From contig NC_060254.1 of NCBI RefSeq assembly GCF_921293095.1, positions 105,858,917 to 105,922,916 of the forward strand: a DNA stretch of 64,000 bases, written 5' to 3'. A model generated the notes under the pieces. That model worked only from the letters and a program-made list of their open reading frames with translations. It had not been told where the DNA came from and made no database searches. The position numbers and the translations under genes were made by a program. Position 1 is the first letter of the stretch. The number at the start of each line of letters is the position of its first letter. The DNA is from Ischnura elegans (taxonomy: Eukaryota > Arthropoda > Insecta > Odonata > Coenagrionidae). Shown here in pieces: positions 34,971 to 46,387 of the stretch.

Positions 34971-36870
34971 CTTTTTGAATACCTTTTTCTTGTTAGGCTT
35001 TTCTTCGATGCTGGTATTTTGTGCCCAGTCAGAGTTTCTAACCTACCATCCATGTTGATGGCTTCCGCTGAGAGTATCAATATTGAAAGATTATGTTTGT
35101 CTCATTTACTGGTGAAAAATTTATAATTGTATTTTTACTCCTGGTTTTCATTTTAGTTACACTAACACCACAAAGTAGAAGTTAGAATATTGTTGACCTC
35201 ACAATGTGGGTCCAAATGTTAAATTTTGCATGGGTTTAGCATGCTAAAAAATTTCGAGATTGAAAAACTTCTGAATACCTAGGTAAAAATGACACAACCA
35301 CGGTTAAAGGTCTTGAGAAAATTAATACACTACTTTTTAATCAAAGAGGACTACCGTGGCCCTAATGAGGACTCAGGGGTGGTCACCACCGATGTTAAAG
35401 GGATGGCATAAGCAGCATGGTTGCTAAGATGTCCAAGTTTCCAAGTGTGCTCAAGTCAACATACCGATATTGTCAACTTGTGATCGCCAGGGTTCATGCG
35501 TGCGGCAAATGTTCATGATGTTTATTTTGCTCTACCTGGGCAGCCGAACTGACTTACCATAGCCTTTTTGCTTGGAAAAGTTATTGACGAGGTCTTCAGA
35601 TCACCCAGTTCACCACCAACGGCTATACGGATGTCATTTGTTATTGACGCATGAGGTGGAGTATCTGGACAAGCAAGGTGTCAACCCTAGTCTTGGACTA
35701 TTGAATGACTATATGCTATGCAGGTATGGTTTTTATTCAGCGGTTTCACCTTTTTTCACATGTCACCTTTCTTACGCGCTGCAGTGCTTTCACTCCTAAT
35801 TCGGCATTTGGGATTTTTCATAAAATGAATTGATGAATGAAGGATCTGATTCTTAAATCAATATTCATATATCTGAAAGTCATAATTTAAGGTAAAAAAA
35901 TCACAAATTTTTGCCTCGAATATTAGAAAGAGGATCTTCTGTTTGTCCTCTGTGTTGCCACCCATCGCGAATTTAAATGGGTTTACTAAAGTCGCCACTC
36001 ACGTCGCTGACGGACATATATATCCGAGTTTGATGGGGAAATAAAGAGTAATTAGGAGCGTCCACTGAGGTTTACATTCATGATGATGTGATTTATCAAA
36101 TAGTGCAACTGCAGAGTGATAAACTCTTTGAAATAAAGACACTTAATTTCCATACGTTTTGCTTTGGGGGCTATATATTTTTTGAATTTAACACTATTCC
36201 TCTTGTTAATAGTGCTTTATGTTTTTGCTCTATATATGCATGCTGGGGGGGATATGCATACTCTTCGTCTATCTATATATGACCCAAGATAAGAAAATAA
36301 GCATAGGATTCGATGCGGATGTTTATTATGTGTCATGTATTCGCATTTTTAATTGAGGTATATTTAACTAAAAACCACCGTTTGACGGACTAAAGATACT
36401 TAACTTAAATTCAATCTTCGAAAGCGCTTACTATTCTATTTAAGAATAAACTAAAAATACAGGCGGAGTAATCTGAAGTAATGTGAGGACTGTAAATAAA
36501 GCATATGTTTCGATAGAGAGGTTCTTTAATTTGCCTTTCAATTTCTTTTTATCAGAATGTGCCTGACTTTAACTCTTAATTTGATTGAAGAAAAGACAAG
36601 GTAGTATTCTCGCATTATAATTCAATACATAGTCATTAATTTCATTAAACTTCAGGTTTAAACTAAAGAAACAGGAGTTTGAGCTGATACCCTCAATGGC
36701 CAACGTTCAACTTGGTAAGCCTGGAGATGAATTTTAAGGAATATAAGCGGATGTGAACATTAGGAACAACAGTGTTAAGTGGTTACAAGATAATAAATGA
36801 ACCAGAATATATACCCACTATATAAAATGTGTAAAATATTTACAAAGTATACAATACTAGCTGATCCAGC
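34971..36870. other. No gene recognised
   Basis: AT-rich, short chance frames only. No terminal repeats or convincing exons. Confidence 0.4.
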
Positions 36871-37196
36871 CAGTGGCATAGAGAGGGAGGGGGGTTTGGG
36901 GGATAACCCCCCCAGCTCTGGGGGGGATAACCCCCCCAGAGCTCAGAGAAATTTTTAAGTTTAATCCATTATACTTGATTGGATTGATATTACCAATAAA
37001 ATAGCGTAGGGATTAATAAAGTACCCCTCACAAAGCTGTAAAACTCACCATTTTGAACCATTTATCTTAAAAATCTGCAATTTACCATTCTCGCACCTAC
37101 CACTTATCCTGGAGGGTATTCAATACCCCCACACACCTCAGTATTATTTGCACCTAAACCCTCCCCCTCCTGTCTTAATTCCTGGCTGCTCCCCTG
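36871..37196 (+). mobile_element. hAT-type miniature element, family 1 (diverged copy)
   Basis: Left end CAGTGGCATAGAGAGGG; right end CAGGGGAGCAGCCAGGAATT on the other strand. Shares with family 1 the C/G tracts, the CAGAGCTCAGAGAAATTTTT segment and CACCATTTTGAACCATT. The flanking 8-mers (GATCCAGC, CATCTCGC) match poorly, so the target duplication has decayed. It has an internal duplication of the GGGGGATAACCCCCCC word. Confidence 0.62.
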
Positions 37197-37199
37197 CAT

Positions 37200-37576
37200 C
37201 TCGCAACAGGGCAAGCAAAGGTGTTAGAAGATTAAAAGCAACCTGTATGTCTTTTTTGAAGGGTTATTCAAAATGGTTATTTTACGCGGTTTTCAGATGT
37301 GAGTGCGGTTTCAAGGAACAAATTCACAAAATAGATAATATACGAGCATCATATATTTTTCAATTTTATAAGCAGTGAAATTTTCATCTTCCATATTATT
37401 TTTATTATGAAATTACTATTTTTATTAACTTTTATCCAATTTTTAAGATCCAGAATAGAAACAAAATCCATTTCCCAGCATGCAATTCCTAAATTTTTCC
37501 GGGGGAGGATGGGCTCGATTCCACGGGTAAGGGGAGCCCTTGCCGAGGGCCCCCAACCACCTCTGACAGCCCCTAC
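37200..37576 (+). mobile_element. Miniature element, family 2 fragment
   Basis: Contains AAGGGTTATTCAAAATGG, a TTTATAAGCAGTGAAATTTT segment and the GC-rich end CCGAGGGCCCCCAACCACCT...GACAGCCCCT, all shared with the element at 46388-47545. The left terminus is reduced to CAGGGCAAGC, so this copy is truncated or diverged. Confidence 0.55.
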
Positions 37577-37949
37577 AAGGAGGGACTAGAAGAGGGGGCC
37601 TGAGGGTAACCTCCCAGCAGTAGTGTGGGGTCCGAACAAAATTATAATTTATCTAGTGTAAAATTGATATGCCACAGTTGGGGTCTATATCCTATCTACA
37701 CCCTATCCCTTCTCTGGATCTGCCGCTGACTGTGATCCCCTCTCCCGTTCATCCGCCCTTCCCGGCAAAAACTAATAGCTTTAGGAAGTGAATGTGAAAG
37801 TCTTGGAATGGATTACGATAGAATCATCTATTTCGTGGTGGGGAGATTGTTTCGGAGGCTCTCCTTGAAAGTTGCAGCGATGAAAGTGGAAACCATTGGT
37901 TGTAGCCAGTGCTGAGGAAGGGTAACAAGGTTCAAGCTGCCCCCTTATG

Positions 37950-38239
37950 CAGTGGCGCAGCGAGGGGGGGTTTTGTGGGATAAAGCCCCCCCCCCCCAGA
38001 GCTCAGACAAATATTTAAGTTAAATCCATTTTACGTAATTAGATCAGGATTACTTATAGAATAGTGTTAGGATTAATCAAATATCCCACAGAAAACTGTA
38101 AAAGTCGCCATTTTGAACCATTATTCTTAAAATTTTCTGGAGGAGGGCCCCAGCAAATCCTGCTTACCCTGGTGGGTATGCAATACACCCATAAGTATTA
38201 TTTGTGCCTAAACCCCCCCAGCCTTAATTCTTAGCTGCG
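37950..38239 (+). mobile_element. hAT-type miniature element, family 1, with 8-bp target duplication
   Basis: Starts CAGTGGCGCAGCGAGGGGGG and carries the family 1 body (CCCAGAGCTCAGACAAAT, GCCATTTTGAACCATTA). The 8-mer CCCTTATG occurs immediately on both sides (37942-37949 and 38240-38247), as expected for hAT. The right terminus ends TTAGCTGCG and lacks the final CCACTG, so a few terminal bases seem lost. Confidence 0.78.
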
Positions 38240-39066
38240 CCCTTATGAACTTCTGAGATATCAAGTGAATCCTTTCAATAAGAAAAATCCGAATATACCC
38301 CATCAAATTAGGATTTAAAAAATTAAAAAATAGTTCTCCTACGGTCTTAGAGAATGATTTTTTTCTCTTGAAAGTGTGGCAGATTTTTAAATTATTTGAT
38401 ATTTTGGTAAATTCATTATTATGAAGATTGTCTTATTTCAATAGCCGCTTAAAATTTCTATTAGATGCGGCAACTGTGACGTAACATTTGGGTTTCACAT
38501 ACCCTTGGTCATGAGGTAGTAATCCTGATTTTTCTATGATGTGTGAACATAAAAACTGAAATCGCAGGTTGCCCAAGGCCGTAGCCAGGGGGGATCAAGG
38601 GGGATATATCCCCCCCGAAATGAAAACAAAAATTAAACAGATATTACCGACTTTATGCTTGCTTGGTGCTCACACGACAATGTTATTGCGGCGCAGTGGC
38701 ATGAGGTAGTGAGTAGTGATAGTACTTAGTATAACTACTCACTACTAAATGTCACTAGATAGCATGCACTACGCCAACTAAGGAAGCAACGAAACTTTGG
38801 AGTCGTGTTCGAGCTATATTCAGGAATATTGGATAGGCTTAGAGATTTTTCTCGATGTTTCGTGGTGCCGCGTCTACGAAATAAATAAGCACGCCGCCAA
38901 GCACGGAGAGGCAGTTCCGTCTTGGAAAGTGATCCAATGCGACTTAAGTCAATAATTATTGTAGGTGCAGTGCGTGTAGTTGCAGTGCAGTGTGTGAAAT
39001 AATAGTCCTGTGAATTATAACAGAGATGAGTGAGTTATGATTTTTTAAGAGTCCCTACCAAGTGAA

Positions 39067-39437
39067 CAGGGGCGTCGACTTATAAAAAATATCGTCCCAT
39101 ATCCTCCGATATGGGGGGGCCCATATCGGAGGTCTTGCTCCGGGAAGAGATTAAATTCAAAGTGTGTCTCAGCACCGAAACACTATCATGATTCATATCA
39201 CTTGTTTTCAGTTAACCTGCATACTACCTTATGATTTGTTTTAACTCATTGTTGAATTTATTTTAAAAGGTAACTATCGTCAAGCATGGGGAATAAAAAA
39301 TTCCAACATATTTTTGTGATTTCACAAAGCATAATATAACTAAATTATTTTCTTGAATTATTGAGGGGGCTCCGCCCCCCAAACGTATCTTTGAGGGGGC
39401 TCGGGCCCCCTCAGGCCCCATGGAGTCGGCGCCACTG
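39067..39437. mobile_element. Nested hAT-type miniature element with exact 8-bp target duplication
   Basis: Ends CAGGGGCGTCGACT and, on the other strand, CAGTGGCGCCGACTCCATGG. The flanking 8-mer CAAGTGAA is identical at 39059-39066 and 39438-39445. GC-rich G/C blocks lie at both ends with AT-rich sequence between. It inserted into the larger hAT element, so it is the younger of the two. Confidence 0.9.
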
Positions 39438-39848
39438 CAAGTGAAACTTGCGTAGTGTAATATGCCTATCAATTTATTAACATCAAGCTGTTTAATATAC
39501 GAATCGGTAGGTATTTCAATTTGGCATTGTATTTTTAGGGCACTGTATTAAATAAAACAAGCCGTTTCGGAGATAGAAAAGTTTGGAAAAAGGATCACGA
39601 ATCTTTAGTGGCACGTACTTTTGAAGGTATGTAGATATTTGTTTGGATTTGATAACTACCGAGCGGGCGCGCCTGATATTTATACACGACCAGACGCGTG
39701 GCGTACTTTGTCCACGATAGATGCATTTATATGATAACTCTCGATTATTGTTAGAATTTATCTTTATTTGTAGAAATTCGTTCAGGCTAGTACATTTATA
39801 GGTGATATTGGTATAAAGGGCACACAGATGGTAGAGGTGGTACACCCT

Positions 39849-40081
39849 TGGTCGCGCGGCATACTTTATACGCCACGGGTGTCGGTTTCCTCTTGCCGAT
39901 CTAAAAACATTTTTCTACAATAATTTGTACTTAAAAAAAATCACGCTGCAGATAGTGAAAATTACATTGTATGAATACACGAGACCATTCAAGAAAAGCG
40001 AAGCACGATGTACACGGCCGGTCGTGCGGCGTAATTTGAACGCCACGGGTGTCGGTTCCTCTATTGCCGATCTAAAAATAA
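39849..40081 (+). repeat. Two direct copies of a ~62-bp motif (39849-39909, 40019-40081)
   Basis: Both contain GCGGC(A)T...CGCCACGGGTGTCGGTT and TTGCCGATCTAAAAA, spaced 170 bp apart. A third, weaker relative (CGACCAGACGCGTGGCGTAC) lies near 39690. They sit in the hAT element just upstream of the transposase, where subterminal transposase-binding repeats would be expected. Confidence 0.6.
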
Positions 40082-40423
40082 ATTACCTGCAATACTTCAT
40101 CGAGCTTTGATGAGTCGCAATATAGACCGTCAAAGTACCTTATAGTAATGAACGAGGCCATTCTAACCCAGAATGTACGTACAATGTTGAATGTATTCAA
40201 TGATTGGCGTGTTTAACACGCGCTATAGCGCTCTCGCTCGAGAGTTAAAATCATAGCTTCAGTTTCGAAAATATGACGATTACGTAATCAATTTGATTTT
40301 TTCAGGTCTGTTCAGCATTTCAAATGGCAAGAAAAAAATTAATAAATATTTATTTTTTTAAATCTCAACCTGATATTGCGCAAATAGCTGAAAATCGGAT
40401 CTGAATTTAGCTTTGCATCACTG

Positions 40424-41172
40424 TTGCCAGGTTCAGCTTATTCGAAATGCTATTGGAATCATAAAATCGATTGGAAATTTTATCTAGTCCTAGGAAAAAT
40501 GATCAAAGTGCCTAAAACAGAATATCGAAAAAAACTTCCCCGAAACGCGATGAAAAGCCTTGCGGCAATGAGCCAGGCCCGTCGGGTTGAAAATCATGAT
40601 GGGTTGTTAAGATTTAAAGAAATATGTAAAGCAATTGTGCGTACACTATACAACTTATGCAGTGACATGGGTTCTGAAACATCTTTAAAGGCTGATTCTT
40701 TTCTAAGATCAGTCATTTCAAGTGATTTTGTTGTGAGCTTATATTGCTTAGGAATGTTGTTCCCTTACACACTGTCGCTATATGCTGAACACTCCAATCT
40801 CCATTATGCGATTTGGCAGCAGCTTTACAACATGTCGATTTAAATATTAAGACTATTTAAGATGTTTGTCAAAATGTTGATATAAAATTTGCTGAACTTT
40901 TCATGAACGTCGAGAACTTACTCAGAACTATTTACGAGGAAATGAAAATTCCGCGAATAACAGCCCGCCAAGAGCATAGGTTGAACTACAACACAAAAGA
41001 GCTTGAGACTTATTTTAGAATTACTATAATGATTCCACTTTTGGATGATTTCATTGATGAGCTTACGTTGAGATTACAAAATCACAAAGACAAAGTATCA
41101 TTTCTCAATATTTTAATACCATATATCTGTGCGTTGCTGCAGAGTGGATATCGACACCGAGGAGTGAATTAA
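40424..41172 (+). pseudogene. hAT transposase (ZMYM1-like) C-terminal half, broken
   Basis: Two open pieces, 40424-40843 and 40903-41172, are separated by stops near 40843-40900. The second contains PRITARQEHRLNYNTKELETYF and PLLDDFIDELTLRL, the PR..RQ.hR.N...YfR...iP.LD....EL pattern of hAT transposases annotated as zinc finger MYM-type protein 1-like. The first matches the preceding region (SDFVVSLYCLGMLFPYTLSL, compare DFIVSL). The N-terminal zinc finger and most of the catalytic domain are not recognised. Non-functional. Confidence 0.8.
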
Positions 41173-41394
41173 TTTGTTTGCTGCAAAGAAATCTTGAAGG
41201 CTAAATTTAATTATTTAATAATATGTTTATATTATCCTTTAAGGGTTTATAATAAATACGTATATAGTTAACCTTATACGCTATTTTATTTATCTTATTT
41301 AAATAATTTTATGTTTGTCTACTATTCCATAAAACCCCCACTAAAATATTTCCTGGCAACGGCCTTGAGGTTGCCTGTAATGATTTGGTGTCAT

Positions 41395-41480
41395 AGGCGG
41401 ATCCAGACGGGGGCACGTACCCCGTTTTGTATTACAAGGTATCCTTGTGCCTTCCCCCCCAAGTTGAATAATTTTAAAAG
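41395..41480 (+). mobile_element. hAT-type miniature element fragment
   Basis: GGCGGATCCAGACGGGGGCA then TTTTGTATTACAAGGTATCC and TGTGCC(T)TCCCCCCC, the same pieces as in the element at 54299-54500. The right terminus is missing. Confidence 0.55.
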
Positions 41481-43111
41481 AAGTAATTTATATTATTTCA
41501 TCTTAATTTGAAGAGATTCCATCGTGCCTAGCTGTCATGTCTTGTAAAATTTGCTCTATTTATGTTAATATGATTTATCATGTTATGTATCATCATTCTT
41601 TACCGTTATAATATCGGCACACATTTATGCCTCTTTGGAAACGTATAAGAGAGAATGTGTCCACCTCTCTCCTCCTCCCTAGGTTCCTCACTCTCTCCCA
41701 TGGCTCAGCCAAGAGCGAGGAGATGCAGCAGTGAGTTCATTCAGCTGAGGGAGAAGCTTCAGATATGCTCAATGAAAGTTTTTCAAGCTGTCTCTCTCTC
41801 TCTCTCTCTCTCATGCAATCACTCTCCTTCTACTGAATGTGAAAAGTGAACACGTAGTGTAGACACGCAGGCAGAACTTTGCTTGGGATAGTTGGTGCTT
41901 TTTTGGTAAGGGGTTAGCCTATACTGATATTTCTCGATGACAATTATGTACTTTCAAATCAATGAATGAAATGCAAGTTTGATAAAAATTCCTATGTCAT
42001 TCCCATCCCCCCTGTCAGCCTGGGATCAATAGATAAAAGGTCTTTGAGCTGTACTTGGGTGTTTTGGGGGCCTTCTTTTGTGCAGAAAAGAAGAATAAAA
42101 CAATCTGCCTTCAATGCATTGGGGGAGAAAATATTGATATCTTTTTTTTTAGCTATACCATACAACCAATGGAATTGATAAAGAAAATATGACTGATATT
42201 GATTAGCATGTAAATGCAAGTCCATCAATGCATTCACATCATTGTCTACTCTGGCAAAACAATAGATGACTAATCTGAAAGATTTTCCTACTCATAAATA
42301 AATGTTGATGTAAGCACAAAATATTTTACTGGTAATATGTGCTTTAATTAATAATTTTCTCCAGGATTAAGAGCAAACACATCAATCCTAGAGATATTTG
42401 TCAATAAATTCAATGCCAAGTTTAGGGTCTATAGGGATTATTTCGTGCAAAATAACTACGCCTTATGTAACAATGAACAACTATCAATTTATTGCGTCAG
42501 CAATACAATTGAGTTGCACTGAGAGAATCGGTGAACCGCGATGGCCGCTGTTTCAGTCCAGTTCCGCGCTACAGCAGGCAGGTCTAACTCGTGTGGGCTC
42601 AGGGATACTACTCCCGGAGAATGGTGCCAAATCCCTGTCCCGGGGTACCATTACCCTGCTGGCGCCAAAGGTCCTTCACCTGTCTCCCTCCAGGCGGTGC
42701 TGTCTTTCGTGGTAGTGTAAATGATTTGAACGCTACACCTAGCACATAGAAACCACAATTAGACATGGGATTATATTCGGAGAAATACAGTACTAAAATT
42801 TTTGAAATTTTTTTCGGACCAAAAAACTAAATACCATTCAATCATGGACACTTTCAAATAATTTCTAGCAATAATACTTCATACCTGCTTCTCCATCTTT
42901 CACATTTCAGACCTATGTATTCAATTTATTCAGACAGGAATGATGTACCACTATAAATTGAATCGTATTCTCAGGAGCCATGTGCCAGTAACAATGTCGT
43001 GTATGCAATACTTAGGTGTAGGTAGTATGTTGCTATAGGTAGTATGTAATGTTTCTTTTTAAAAGAGAAAATAATTTTGAATTCGATTCTTTCAGCACAG
43101 TTAGCAAGAAA
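41481..43111. other. No gene recognised; (TC)n microsatellite and a GC-rich island
   Basis: Positions 41791-41812 are an uninterrupted TC repeat. Positions 42520-42715 are distinctly GC-rich (GAACCGCGATGGCCGCTGTT, CCCGGGGTACC) in AT-rich surroundings, with no recognised domain; it may be the edge of an unidentified mobile element. Confidence 0.45.
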
Positions 43112-43115
43112 TTAA

Positions 43116-44111
43116 CACTTTATGTGCGGATGACATATATATATGTCATGAGGACTTTTCCACTCAGGCGGATGACATAAATTTATGTCTTCGGGAGTTC
43201 GTTTTTCCACTGGTCACTAGGGTGCTCCGAGCGTGCCTAGCGTTACTTTTTCATCCTCTCATAGACGGAGAAAAATGCAGAAAGCATTTTCATCCGAAAT
43301 CCTTCACCAAGGTCCTTCACTAAGGGCATAATGGATTGGAAGCCATTGGGCAGGGAGAACTGGAAACTTGGCTGGGCCTTCTTCTCCACAGGGGCGCAAT
43401 TAGGTATAACACGATTTCTAACGATTGGAGGTCAGAATTAGTGCGAGTACCGATTTTCGGGAGAAAATGTGCCGTGATAGGTTTTTAGGAATGATGCAGG
43501 CTCTTCATTTCTCCGCTAACCGTGAAGGCATCCGTAGGACAGTGACTACGATTTGCCCAGAATGTGAAGGTCAACCAGGGCTCTCTCTAAGTCCTTGCTT
43601 TTAAATACATCATAAAAATTTGTGAGAATTTTTATTGAAATGTTTCAATGTTGCAATAACTCTGAGGTAACATAGATTTGCTTAGATAAAAAAAGATGTT
43701 TCTTCCATAAATATATATTTTTCTTGCCGTTCATTGTGCGTTCTACTTCTGTGACTCATAAAAATTAAATCTACGGCCGTTGAAACAAAAAAATACACGT
43801 AAAACCTAATTCCAAGATATTTTCGTCATTAACCAAAGGAATCAACGGTAGAAGAAGTATTATAAATGGAAATATGAAAAGTTCACTCCTTCATACAAGG
43901 AAAATTGCATGTAATGTGGGTTGCGTGAATTGTCAATTACTGGTGACGGGTGGCATACATGTATGTCATTAACGTTTTTTACAAATTGCGAGAAATAGAA
44001 ACAAAAAAAATTGCAAATTCTGTTGTATTACTTCCAAGACCACCGTTATGAAGGAAAATCACCCATCTGTCACTGGAGGTTTCGGCAAAAATATCATCCG
44101 CATTGAATGTG
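43116..44111. mobile_element. piggyBac-type element, 996 bp, TTAA flanked
   Basis: TTAA lies at 43112-43115 and 44112-44115. The ends CACTTTATGTGCGGATGA and (other strand) CACATTCAATGCGGATGA are inverted repeats. Near the ends the palindromes GACATATATATATGTC and GACATAAATTTATGTC, and GCATACATGTATGTC further in, repeat one theme and may be subterminal protein sites. No transposase frame. Confidence 0.72.
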
Positions 44112-44272
44112 TTAAATGTATCATTACAGAAAATATGCACATGTAGTCTGATGTACTACAAGGAAATGAAAAGGCATTAGGTATGAACAGCAAAAATAAT
44201 GGAAAAAATGGGGATTGAGCTTCTACGGCCTCAATGGATTAAAGAAGAAAAGGAATTTCTCAAATGGCCGTA

Positions 44273-45003
44273 TAATTCTCCCTGCTCGTCCACCTTGCAA
44301 GTCGAAAAATTTTGCTGCGTTGGTGTGCGGGAAGGGGGAGAAATTCCCCGCAGGGACCAAACACCAGCCTCTCAACCGGAAGGCCCAAACAACACACACA
44401 CTCACACAATCACTCACTCAAACATACACAACAAGATCCTTTGTGGGGCTGTAGGGACCTCCGCTAAGGATTCTTGCTCCACAGAAAACCGGGTATCTTC
44501 ACAGGATGGGCCTGTTAAAGACAGCCAGTGATCCGTGGAAACACATTCACTCGATAAGCAGTCACTCACCTGTGGATGGCTTCAATGTTCCGGGAGAAAA
44601 GGTTTGCTCCAAAAGAGCGTCGTCGGGGGAGTTCGGCAAGGGGACGAGGAAAACACACGTATACGTATTTCGGCTACAAAGTAGCCCTCTTCAGCGTGCT
44701 GAAGGAAGAACCAAAGTCACTTACAACTCAAATTTGAAAGTTGATCACTGGCTGTCTTTAACAGGCCCATCCTGTGAAGATTCCCGGTTTTCTGTGGAGC
44801 AAGAATCCTTAGCGGAGGTCCCTACAGCCCCACAAAGGATCTTGTTGTGTATGTTTGAGTGAGTGATTGTGTGAGTGTGTGTGTTGTTTGGGCCTTCCGG
44901 TTGAGAGGCTGGTGTTTGGTCCCTGCGGGGAATTTCTCCCCCTTCCCGCACACCAACGCAGCAAAATTTTTCGACTTGCAAGGTGGACGAGCAGGGAGAA
45001 TTA
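44273..45003. mobile_element. Foldback element with 261-bp near-identical arms
   Basis: Arms 44273-44533 and 44743-45003 are reverse complements; I see one mismatch (around 44493). Both start TAATTCTCCCTGCTCG. They contain a CA-rich stretch (ACACACACACTCACACAATC) and TTCCCCGCAGGGACC. The 209-base loop carries a sequence resembling a hammerhead core (44668-44694) and TACGTATTTCGGCTAC, common near Penelope-like element ends. No long coding capacity. The origin, either a foldback DNA element or an inverted pair of Penelope-type terminal segments, is open. Confidence 0.85.
44668..44694 (-). ncRNA. Hammerhead-ribozyme-like core (degenerate?)
   Basis: The minus strand reads CTGAAGA, then a perfect 6-bp stem (GGCTAC...GTAGCC) with a 3-base loop, then GAAA. 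The hammerhead core is CUGAUGA - stem II - GAAA; here U is A. Helix I and III partners and the cleavage triplet are not convincing, so activity is doubtful. Hammerheads are known in Penelope-like elements and retrozymes. Confidence 0.3.
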
Positions 45004-45674
45004 AGCAGAAATAATGATTATGATAACCAAGTGAAAAAGAAGTAAAAGGCTTGATATGTTTTATCTCTGTATACAGTAGAGAATGTATTACTTGGGTCAA
45101 TGAATAAAGATTAGGTATCTGTTTTTGAATAATATTAAGTTCAGAGAATTGACTCTTAATGGACAGTACACATTACTTAATTAATGTTTGGCATGGAAAT
45201 CATCTCACATTAAGAGGTGACCATGTTTTGGTTGAATATAGTCAAGTCCACCCCTGAATGATAATAAAAGATGATGTGCTTGAATTTTGGATAAAATAAC
45301 TACTTTACAAAAAATAACATAGAACAACTTGAACTGGATGAAAATTATAAGTACCACTCATATCCAGGGCTGATAAACCACCACAAACAATCTTTTTCTG
45401 TGCCAGACTGGAGCCTGGGTCGAAGACTTCTTGCAACTCATCACCATCTCCTTTATTTTCATTGGGAAAAGGTGACAATACCATTCACAGAAGACATTCT
45501 TGCTTGATGCACTGATGTATGCACACTGCACAGACAATCATTCATTGATTCAGGCATGAATATGTACTTCCAACTGATTCACAGGCGTAAATGGATCATT
45601 CCTCTGAGTTTCTGTCATTCTACGAGAAAATGAAATGGAGAAATAAGATCTCTCTCACTTTCTATGACTAATAC
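45004..45674. other. No gene recognised
   Basis: AT-rich spacer between the foldback element and a hAT-type miniature element. No motif of note. Confidence 0.4.
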
Positions 45675-45682
45675 AATTTGAA

Positions 45683-45977
45683 CACAAGCGTACCCAGCAA
45701 AGGGCTCCCCCCCCCCCCTTCCACTTAGAAACAAGAGTCGCAGAAGTCTTTGAGCAAAATCAGTACTGAATTGAAACAAAAGCATTCAACAAATTTTCTT
45801 TAAACCCACGAAAAATGATATATATTAGTTTAAGATGTGTTACTAAAATAAAGCTATTTTTTCAAGGAAATAGTCTCATAAATCCTATTGCTGCTCCCCC
45901 CTCAGACCTTGGCTTGCACCCCCTCCCCCTAGAACATGGCTTGTCCCCCCCTAGTAATGATTCTGGGTACGCCCTTG
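45683..45977. mobile_element. hAT-type miniature element with exact 8-bp target duplication
   Basis: Left end CACAAGCGTACCCAGC; right end (other strand) CAAGGGCGTACCCAGAATC. AATTTGAA is identical at 45675-45682 and 45978-45985. C-tracts lie near both ends. No coding. Confidence 0.85.
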
Positions 45978-46387
45978 AATTTGAATGTACCTGAACAAAT
46001 GGAAAAAAAATTAATTGAAGTTTTACAATAGTACTTCTACTAAACAGATTATTTGCAACCAAAAAATGTGTCAAATGGTAATTAACAAAAAGGGATTAAC
46101 AAATACATATCAAAAAACAAAAGAGAGTCAAAAAGATCTCGCTATGATCTTAGAGTAAAGAAAAGGGAGAGCCTTGAAAGTGAGCAAAGATTATATCATG
46201 CGTATTACTCTATACAAATTATTTTCATTATATATAATAAAGTTTAACCTTGGACTTTTATTTTGAAATTTGTCTTTTTTATTTAATTTTCACAATCACC
46301 CCTTTGCTTATCCTCATTTCTCAAAAGACTTCTTTGCTTCAATATGTTTACATTCCATGGTCCAACATCCTCATCCACCACACTTTC

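Larger units (their letters stand above)
38574..41367 (+). mobile_element. hAT transposon, 2.8 kb, with intact ends and 8-bp target duplication
   Basis: Terminal inverted repeats CAAGGCCGTAGCCAGG (left) and CAAGGCCGTTGCCAGG (right, other strand) differ at one base. The flanking 8-mer AGGTTGCC is identical on both sides (38566-38573 and 41368-41375). The interior holds a decayed transposase (40424-41172) and a second, nested hAT-type element (39067-39437). A short 12-bp stem (GTAGTGAGTAGT...ACTACTCACTAC) lies near 38706-38745. The transposase state means it is immobile by itself, though the ends could still be moved in trans. Confidence 0.92.

Noticed and set aside
38511-38745. TGAGGTAGT words (let-7 seed-like) at about 38512 and 38702, the second in a short hairpin
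   Set aside because: Identity to let-7 ends after 9-10 bases, the hairpin is too short and the 3' arm is not let-7-like; it sits at the end of a transposon.
41787-41812. CT-rich tract as a splice acceptor or promoter (GAGA-type) element
   Set aside because: Simple dinucleotide repeat with no exon or initiator attached; listed only as a microsatellite.
44199-45100. Six overlapping frames of 64-118 codons
   Set aside because: They are produced by the inverted arms of the foldback element, appear symmetrically on both strands and have no domain.
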